DNA from: Flavobacterium oreochromis
Lineage (GTDB): Bacteria > Bacteroidota > Bacteroidia > Flavobacteriales > Flavobacteriaceae
Direction: 5' to 3'
Assembly (NCBI RefSeq): GCF_019565455.1
Contig: NZ_CP067377.1
Location: 1,426,001-1,490,000, forward strand
DNA length: 64,000 nt
Shown piece after piece: positions 57,334 to 64,000 of the stretch; position 1 is the first letter of the stretch, and every line of letters begins with the position of its first letter. The notes under the pieces are model-generated. The model was not told the DNA's origin, ran no database searches, and worked only from the letters and a program-made list of their open reading frames with translations. The translations under genes and the position numbers were made by a program.

Positions 57334-58686
57334 ATGCTTAATATAACACACAATAGAATAGAAAAATCAGTTGATTTGCATAAGTATAAATCAACTAGAG
57401 TATTTGTTCAAAATCAGCAGTATAAAGTCATAAAAAGAATTTTTATTAGTACAGGAATTCTTTTGATATTTTTTCTCTTTCTTCCTTGGACACAGAATAT
57501 AAAAGGAGGGGGATATGTAACAACACTAAAGCCCAATCAACGACCACAAGAAATTCAAACAGCTATTGCTGGGCGTATCGAAAAATGGTTTGTTCAAGAA
57601 GGAGATTTTGTAAAAAAAGGAGATACAATCGTCTATATTTCCGAAATTAAAGAAGATTATTTTGATCCTAACTTAGTTGAAAATACAGGAAATCAAGTAA
57701 AAGCAAAAGAAAATGCTGTAATATCCTATAGCCAAAAAGTAAAAGCGCTAGAGGGACAAATGGGAGCTATAGAAACAGAGAGAAATTTAAAATATAAACA
57801 GGCACAAAACAAATTAAAACAATCCTATTTAAAAGTAAAAAGTGATAGTATTGATTTAGAAGCTGTGAAAACTCAGTTAAAGATTGCTCGTACCCAGTTT
57901 AATCGTTCTGTAAATTTAAATAAAGAAGGATTAAAAGCTTTAACAGATGTTGAAGAAAAAAGAGTAAAACTTCAAGATGTAGAAGCAAAAAATAGTACCC
58001 AAGAAAACAAATACATTGCAGCTAAAAATGATGTATTGAATGCTCAAATGGAACTTAATCGTATTCAAGCTGAGTATGCTGAAAAAGTAGCTAAAGCAAA
58101 CAGTGATAAGCAAACGGCCCTGAGTTCAAGGTATGATACAGAAGCACAGGTAAATAAATTAAAAAATCAGTATACTAATTATAAAATTAGGAATGAATTT
58201 TATTATATCACAGCACCACAAGATGGTTATATAAATAGGGCATTACAATCAGGAATAGGTGAAACTATAAAAGAAGGAACTTCAATTGTAAGTATAATGC
58301 CTGCTAATTTTGAAATTGCAGTAGAAACCTATATAGATCCTATTGATTTTCCATTAGTAAATAAAGGAGAGAAAGTTCGTGTATGGTTTGATGGCTGGCC
58401 TACAATCGTATTTAGTGGTTGGCCTGATGTTTCTTACGGAACTTTTGGAGGGATTATTGTAGCCAAAGAAAATTTTATCAGTGATAATGGTAAATATAGA
58501 GTGTTAATAGCACCTGATCCAAAAGATAAGCAATGGCCTACTTTATTAAGTATAGGTGCAGGAGCAGAGACTTTAGCATTGCTAAATGATGTGCCTATTT
58601 GGTTTGAAATTTGGAGGACTTTAAATGGCTTTCCTCCAAATTTTTATAAGGTTGATAAAAAAACTAAAGAAGAAAAGAAAAAATAA
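57334..58686 (+). CDS. HlyD family membrane-fusion protein
   Basis: 450 residues. One N-terminal membrane anchor (about 30-50, ILLIFFLFLPWTQNIKG), a lipoyl-like half (IAGRIEKWFVQEGDFVKKGD), a long coiled coil (about 120-280) and the C-terminal barrel with the second lipoyl half (YYITAPQDGYINRALQSGIG). Periplasmic link between the ABC exporter 2 bases upstream and the TolC protein that overlaps its last base. Confidence 0.9.
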   Translation: MLNITHNRIEKSVDLHKYKSTRVFVQNQQYKVIKRIFISTGILLIFFLFLPWTQNIKGGGYVTTLKPNQRPQEIQTAIAGRIEKWFVQEGDFVKKGDTIVYISEIKEDYFDPNLVENTGNQVKAKENAVISYSQKVKALEGQMGAIETERNLKYKQAQNKLKQSYLKVKSDSIDLEAVKTQLKIARTQFNRSVNLNKEGLKALTDVEEKRVKLQDVEAKNSTQENKYIAAKNDVLNAQMELNRIQAEYAEKVAKANSDKQTALSSRYDTEAQVNKLKNQYTNYKIRNEFYYITAPQDGYINRALQSGIGETIKEGTSIVSIMPANFEIAVETYIDPIDFPLVNKGEKVRVWFDGWPTIVFSGWPDVSYGTFGGIIVAKENFISDNGKYRVLIAPDPKDKQWPTLLSIGAGAETLALLNDVPIWFEIWRTLNGFPPNFYKVDKKTKEEKKK

Positions 58687-60062
58687 TGAAACATCTATTT
58701 TTAATACTCTTTTTCATTCCAATACTAATAGTTGCACAAACTAAAGAACTTACTTATAATGAGTTTTTAGGTTATGTAAAAAAATACCATCCATTAGTAA
58801 AACAAGCAAATTTAAATATATCTGAATCACAAGCTCAATTAATGCAAGCACGCGGTGCGTTTGATCCTAAAATTGAAGTTGATTTTGACAAGAAAGATTT
58901 TAAAGATAAAAACTACTATTCTATTTTTAATAGTAGTTTTAAAATTCCAACTTGGTACGGAATTGAGTTGAAAGCAGCTTTTAACAATAGCGAAGGTATT
59001 TTTGTTAATCCAGAAATAACAACACCTAATCAAGGATTAACATCTTTAGGAATTCGTATACCTGTTGGACAAGGTCTGTTTATAAACCAGAGAATGGCTG
59101 ATCTTCGTAAAGCCAAATTAGCACTTACACTTAATACAGCTGAACGAGATTTACAAGCGTTAGAAATAATATACGAAGCATCCAATAGCTATTTTAATTG
59201 GAAACGCGCTTATCATGAAGTACAATTATACGAATCCTATTTTAAAAATGCTTCTGTTCGGTTTAAAGGAATAGAAAAACTAATAGAACAAGGAGATAAG
59301 CCTGCTATAGATAGTATAGAAGCAGGTATAGCAGTACGAAATCGCCAATTAAATTTAGAAGATGCTCAACTAAAATTAAGAAAAGCAAAACTAGAAGTTT
59401 CTAATTATATTTGGACAAAAGACAACATTCCCTTGGAAATAGATGATACTCTCTATCCCGAAATTCAATTAGAAAAAACAATTCGAAATACCTTATCAAA
59501 TATTCAATTAAAACAATTAATAATTGATCATCATCCTAAGCTAAAAGCTCTAAATGCTAAAATAGATATGCTTCTTATTGAGCAACGTTTAAAGGCTAAT
59601 ACCCTTTTACCTAAATTAGACGTGAGTTATAATTATCTTTCAGAACCTGATTATTTGATGAAATATCGTTTTCAGGATTATAAATTAGGAATAAATTTTA
59701 GTATGCCGTTGTTTTTAAGAAAAGAAAGAGGAAGTTTAAAACTGGCTAAACTTAAAATACAAGATGTACAATTTAGTTTAGAATTTGAAAAACAACAATT
59801 AAAAAATAAAGTAGAAGCATTATATCAAGAACAAACTTCATTAGAAAAACAGCTTCAAATTAATAAAAAGTTAGTATCTGATTTTGAAAAAATGCTTTCA
59901 GCAGAAGAGCATTTATTTGCAATGGGAGAAAGCTCTTTATTCTTAATTAATTCAAGAGAAAATTCATTAGTAAGTTCTAAATTATCAAATATTGCTTTAG
60001 AAAATAGATTCTATAATTTATTGATTAGTATTTATAAATCATTAGGTAAATATGATTTGTAA
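58686..60062 (+). CDS. TolC family outer-membrane protein
   Basis: 458 residues. Signal peptide MKHLFLILFFIPILIVAQ; two OEP repeats, with GKAR-type turns such as QLMQARGAFDPKIEVDFDKK and the C-terminal HLFAMGESSLFLINSRENSL. The start overlaps the hlyD stop (TAATG). Outer-membrane duct for the ABC-HlyD pump. Confidence 0.9.
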   Translation: MKHLFLILFFIPILIVAQTKELTYNEFLGYVKKYHPLVKQANLNISESQAQLMQARGAFDPKIEVDFDKKDFKDKNYYSIFNSSFKIPTWYGIELKAAFNNSEGIFVNPEITTPNQGLTSLGIRIPVGQGLFINQRMADLRKAKLALTLNTAERDLQALEIIYEASNSYFNWKRAYHEVQLYESYFKNASVRFKGIEKLIEQGDKPAIDSIEAGIAVRNRQLNLEDAQLKLRKAKLEVSNYIWTKDNIPLEIDDTLYPEIQLEKTIRNTLSNIQLKQLIIDHHPKLKALNAKIDMLLIEQRLKANTLLPKLDVSYNYLSEPDYLMKYRFQDYKLGINFSMPLFLRKERGSLKLAKLKIQDVQFSLEFEKQQLKNKVEALYQEQTSLEKQLQINKKLVSDFEKMLSAEEHLFAMGESSLFLINSRENSLVSSKLSNIALENRFYNLLISIYKSLGKYDL

Positions 60063-60113
60063 AGAAGTTATAAGCTAGGTTCTAATTTATTTTTTACATG
60101 ACCCTAAATAAGA

Positions 60114-60149
60114 ACGCCCCAAAAAAGTAGTATTAAGATTTTGGGGCGT
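60114..60149. terminator. hairpin after the TetR-ABC-HlyD-TolC operon
   Basis: ACGCCCCAAAA (60114-60124) and TTTTGGGGCGT (60139-60149), perfect 11-bp arms, 14-base loop. No T run follows, so it is a weak or factor-assisted terminator; it sits between convergent operons and could serve both strands. Confidence 0.5.
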
Positions 60150-60240
60150 ACCTATCTGATACACAATTCTAAAAAGTGTGTGAGTTTAAAAATTACCTAC
60201 TTTTTTTTAAATGGTTTTATAAGATAGATGATAATATTAA

Positions 60241-62246
60241 TTATGGTGTAAATTTCATTTGTTGAATTCTAATCGCATTTAAAATAGCTAATAGAGCAAC
60301 GCCTACATCTGCAAAAACAGCTTCCCACATAGTAGCTAAACCACCTGCTCCAAGTATTAAGACAATAGCTTTTACTAGAAATGCTAAGCTAATATTTTGC
60401 CAAACAATTTTTTTAGTTTCTTTTCCTATTTCTATTGCCATAGCAATTTTACTAGGCATATCATCTTGTATTACTATATCAGCCGTTTCTATAGCCGCAT
60501 CACTTCCTAAACCCCCCATGGCTATTCCTATATTACTTAATGCAATAACAGGAGCATCATTTACTCCATCTCCAACAAAAGCTACAGTTTCATTTTGGGC
60601 TATAATTTCTTTTATTTTGGTTACTTTATCTTCCGGTAATAAATCACCAAATGACTTTGTAATACCTAACTTAGAAGCAACAAACTGCACAACTGTACTT
60701 TTATCTCCACTAAGCATAGTGGTTTTTATACCTAATGTTTTTAGTTTATCAATAGTTGTTTGTGCATCTTTTTTGATAGAATCAGCTATTGTAATATATC
60801 CTACAAAATTTTTATCATAAGCTACTGCAATTAAGGTATAGACAATATGATCTGGATTTATATTGTATTGAATATTAAACTTTTTCATTAGTTTAAAATT
60901 ACCTACCAGTAACTCTTTCCCATTAGCAAATGCTCTTAATCCGTGTCCCGCTATTTCTTCTACATTTTCTAATCGAATAGATGAATTAAGATTTCCAACA
61001 TAATTGTGGATAGCAGTAGCTACAGGATGTGTGCTTTGACTTTCTAGTGCATTTACCATATCTAAAATTTCATCTTTATTAAAACTAGAATCAAAAGAAA
61101 CTTCTTGTACTTTAAAAACTCCTTCTGTCATAGTACCTGTTTTATCCATTACTACATTTTTAATGGTAGCCATACTATCTAAAAAATTACTTCCTTTAAA
61201 TAAAATTCCATTTTTAGAAGCGGCTCCAATTCCTCCAAAATATCCCAGAGGGATACTGATAACCAAAGCGCATGGACATGAAATTACTAAAAAGACTAAT
61301 GCTCTATATAACCATTCATTAAATTTATAATCAGAAACAAAATAGAGAGGGATAATACAAATTAAGAGGGCTAAAATAACAACGAGGGGAGTGTAAAGTT
61401 TAGCAAACTTTCTAATAAATAATTCAGTTGGTGCTTTTTGTGCAGTAGCATTTTGTACTAATTCAAGAATTTTAGATAATTTACTATTCTTATAATCAGT
61501 TGTTACTCTAATTTGTACAACTCTATTTAAATTTATCATTCCTGCTAGAACCGTTTCTCCTTTAGTTTTTGTATCAGGTTTGCTTTCACCAGTAAGAGCA
61601 GCTGTATCAAAAACTGCTTTTTCAGAAAGAAGTTCTCCGTCTAGAGCTAATTTTTCTCCTGGTTTTAATTGTATAATATCACCAATTTTTGCTTCGGAAG
61701 CTTTTATCGTTGTGGAGGAATTGTTATTCAGGATAGTTACCTCATCAGGTCTTTGATCTAATAATGACTTTATATTTGCTTTAGCTCGGGTTACTGCTAA
61801 AGTTTGAAATACTTCACCTACTGAGTAAAAAAGCATAACCGCGACACCTTCCGGAAATTCGTTTATAGCAAATGCGCCCAGTGTAGCAATACACATTAGT
61901 AAAAATTCTGAAAAAAATCACCATTCATAATACTTTCGAGAGCTTCTTTTAAAACGGGGAAGCCTACAGGTAAATAAGCTATTATATACCAACTCGTTTT
62001 GATCCAACTTGTAAACCATAATTGAGGAATATAATTTTCTAAAATAATAGCTATTACTAATAAAATAAATGAGATGATAGAAGGGAAAAACATTTTAAAA
62101 GGGCTTGTACTAATATGATGATCATGATCAGAATGAATTTCTTGATTCGTACAACATCCCGATTTTTTATCGGAATGTTGATGTTTTTCTTCTATAGAGC
62201 AACAAAGGTTTTTTTTGTTTACATTATGTTTATCTTGAGTTTTCAT
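60241..62246 (-). CDS. zntA: Zn2+/Cd2+/Pb2+-type P1B heavy-metal ATPase (one frameshift)
   Basis: Restoring one base in the 7-A run 61911-61917 joins the N-terminal 116 residues to the rest through GDFFSEFLLMCIATLGAFAI, giving 668 residues. Eight helices; LTGES-type actuator motif AALTGESKPDT, the metal-binding CPC in SCPCALVISIPLGYFGGIG, phosphorylation site DKTGTMTEG, ATP-binding HP in QSTHPVATAI, and GDGVNDAPVIALSNIGIAMG. The N-terminus has no HMA domain but a Cys/His-rich leader with CC at 15-16 and 31-32 and HSDHDHH. CPC with this context favours Zn/Cd export. Last gene of the metal operon. Confidence 0.9.
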
Positions 62247-62257
62247 TTTACTAGATT

Positions 62258-63462
62258 TTAATGTTCGTGTTCACCTCCACCTTTAGATTGCGATAATAAA
62301 TAAAAAGCTCCTTTTATAACAACTTTAGAATTAGAAGGAATAGATTCTACTAATTTTATTTCTGTATAGCCTAAGTCTGTAGTGCCCGGTACGACCTCTA
62401 TTGCTTTAAAGTGAATTTCATTTTTTTCTTCTTCTTCTTTGTTTTGGTGTGTTGCATTTGGGTTTTCTAGATGAGAATCTTCTATGATATAGATATAGTA
62501 TTTTTCTCCATTTCTAACTACTGCATCTTTTGGTAAAGCCTGAACAGTTTGATTCGTAACATTAATATTTGCCGTAACATACATTCCTGTAATCAAATCT
62601 TTACTATCATTAGGGTTAATTTTAGCGTGTACCGCAACTGTCTTACTTTCATTAGAAAAAGATTTATTAATTCCAAAAATCCTTCCTTTAATGATTCGGT
62701 TTGATTGATTTGTTAAGATGAAATCTACTTCTTGTCCTACAGCAATTTTATCTAAATCTTTTTCATATACATTAAGATCTAGGTGCATTTCGCTATTATT
62801 AACAACCTCAAATAAAGCAAGTCCAGTATCAGCAAAAGCACCTTTCGTAATATTTATTTTTCCTACATAACCACTAATAGGAGCTAGAATAGGAATTAGT
62901 GAAGTACTTCCTTTTAAACTTATATTTAAAGCCTGTAATTTATTTTTTGCACTTTGTGCTTTTGCTTTTCGATAGCTAGTTTTGATTTTACTTCTTGAAA
63001 CGTTTTTTTGGGATTAACATCTTCATCACTCAAGGTTTTTTGACGATTGTATTCTAATTGAAGAAACTCAATATTAGCCATTGCAGTCTGATAATCTTCT
63101 TGAATTTTAGTTACTTCTAGGTTTTGAATAGTTGCTAATACTTTTCCTTTAGATACATAGGTTCCTTCAAGAACATAAATATCTTTTATTACACCGCTTA
63201 TTAAGGTAGAAACATCTGCTTTGTTTTGTGGAGGTACGGTTGTGTAGCCACTTGCTTTTATTGAGCTATTAAGATTTTTATTTTCTATATTACCTGTTTG
63301 AATGCCTATAGTTTTGTATTGCATTTTAGTAAGAGCTATTTCATTCTCAGGAATTTCTTCTTGAGATTCTTCCTTTTTATTGTCCTTACAAGAAGAAAGA
63401 AGAATTAGAAAAAATGTATTAAGAAGTAAAAATTTTTTAAATTGTGATTGTATATTGTTCAT
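62258..63462 (-). CDS. czcB: CzcB-like RND efflux periplasmic adaptor lipoprotein (one frameshift)
   Basis: Adding one base to the 4-T run 62966-62969 joins the halves via KLAIEKAKAQSAKNKLQALN, for 401 residues. Lipobox Cys25 (FFLILLSSCKDNKKEE); lipoyl halves VSTLISGVIKDIYVLEGTYV and LIPILAPISGYVGKINI; coiled coil 120-180; barrel and membrane-proximal domain with TGMYVTANINVTNQTVQALP. A Glu-rich stretch (KEEEEKNE) and His-ending tail (GGGEHEH) may bind metal. It links an RND pump to its outer-membrane partner. Eleven bases from each neighbour. Confidence 0.88.
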
Positions 63463-63473
63463 TTTAATATCAA

Positions 63474-64000
63474 TTAGTTGTTAGGTATTGATGGATATTG
63501 TAAAGAAATGGCACTTTGATTATAAGTGTTTGTTACTTCTATATTTTGTTTTTTAATATCAATAGCTTGATTTAAAAAATTAATATATGACCAGTAACTT
63601 AAATCGCCATTAGCATAACTTTTTTGTGCGGCTACTATGATTTGATCGGCATATTGTAAGCCTTCACTTTGATAATATTGTAAACTTTTTTTCTGCTTTT
63701 CATAGGTTTCTACTAATTCTTGATTTTGTAACTGAATTAAAAGTTTGTTTTTATTCAATAATAATTCTGATTGGGCAGTGTTAATTTCAGAAGCTTTAGC
63801 TTTTGAATTGTTTACGTTTCCAAATAATGGAATTTGTAAACCTGCTGTAAAACCTTGAAAAGGAGATTGCAACTGAATCGTTTGAAAAAAATAGCCAATA
63901 CCTACTTTAGGAACTCTGAGCGCTTTGTATACAGCTGTTTCTTTTTGATTTACTAATATTTGTTGAGTATAATAGTCTCTAACTAAATTTTCTATTTTAT
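63474..64000 (-). CDS. CzcC/TolC-like outer-membrane efflux domain, N-terminus outside window
   Basis: An open frame runs from the stop at 63474 to the right edge (about 175 residues). Pattern of TolC-type helices: NLVRDYYTQQILVNQKETAV, then VPKVGIGYFFQ, FTAGLQIPLFGNVNNSKAKA and KSYANGDLSYWSYINFLNQA. It continues into the preceding region beyond the window. In Bacteroidota this domain is often fused to the C-terminus of the CzcA/CusA RND pump, so it may be either a separate CzcC or that fusion. Cotranscribed with czcB and zntA. Confidence 0.75.
   Translation of the reverse strand, partial: KIENLVRDYYTQQILVNQKETAVYKALRVPKVGIGYFFQTIQLQSPFQGFTAGLQIPLFGNVNNSKAKASEINTAQSELLLNKNKLLIQLQNQELVETYEKQKKSLQYYQSEGLQYADQIIVAAQKSYANGDLSYWSYINFLNQAIDIKKQNIEVTNTYNQSAISLQYPSIPNN

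Noticed and set aside
1..64000. CRISPR arrays, tRNA or rRNA genes
   Set aside because: No regularly spaced repeats and no cloverleaf or rRNA motifs were seen; the reading was by eye, so a single unusual tRNA could be missed.

Overview
The window comes from a low-GC member of the Bacteroidota, almost certainly family Flavobacteriaceae and probably Flavobacterium or a close relative. The signs are gliding gene gldD beside ssb and mutY, an alternative complex III (act) operon followed by cox genes, the short NuoG form of complex I, and promoters of the Bacteroidota type (TTG, 16-21 nt, TAnnTTTG). The assignment rests on recognised protein families; no search was run.

Layout. 1-4692 (minus): partial acyltransferase, tatD, and an M16 peptidase pair in which one partner lacks the zinc motif. 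4838-6149 (plus): rplU-rpmA, then queD. 6315-10541 (minus): a Crp/Fnr-type regulator and a TolC-HlyD-ABC-2 permease efflux operon with a perfect TTGAT-N4-ATCAA box upstream. 10691-12748 (minus): gldD, ssb and mutY, with no gldE between ssb and gldD. 12880-15087 (plus): HU, a 30-residue basic protein and RNase E/G. 15190-28694: a 14-gene nuoA-N operon with a small lipoprotein gene between nuoC and nuoD, closed by a strong terminator. 29204-40819: actABCDEF-coxBA behind a leader that can fold. 40850-44155: a beta-barrel protein, a PAP2-like membrane protein, a decayed transposase, a secreted small protein and a MITE-like inverted repeat element. 44167-50167 (minus): rpoN, asnS, a lipoprotein bracketed by two palindromic repeats, and an RND/MMPL transporter. 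50341-54827: a CPA2 antiporter facing a DUF5686-like outer-membrane protein. 55011-60062 (plus): TetR, ABC exporter, HlyD and TolC, overlapping or tightly spaced. 60241-64000 (minus): a metal-efflux operon (TolC/CzcC domain, CzcB, Zn/Cd P-type ATPase).

The respiratory genes form a chain: complex I passes electrons from NADH to menaquinone, ACIII (Act) takes them from menaquinol, and the aa3-type oxidase (Cox) receives them. Three efflux systems and one secondary antiporter make export the second theme.

Thirteen genes are broken by 18 single-base indels, nearly all in A/T homopolymers of 4-7 (one run of 12 A, one of 6 G). Correcting them restores full-length conserved proteins, including ribosomal protein L21 and complex I subunits. 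This looks like homopolymer sequencing error rather than gene decay. Coordinates below join the pieces and name each lesion. I saw no tRNA, rRNA or CRISPR array.
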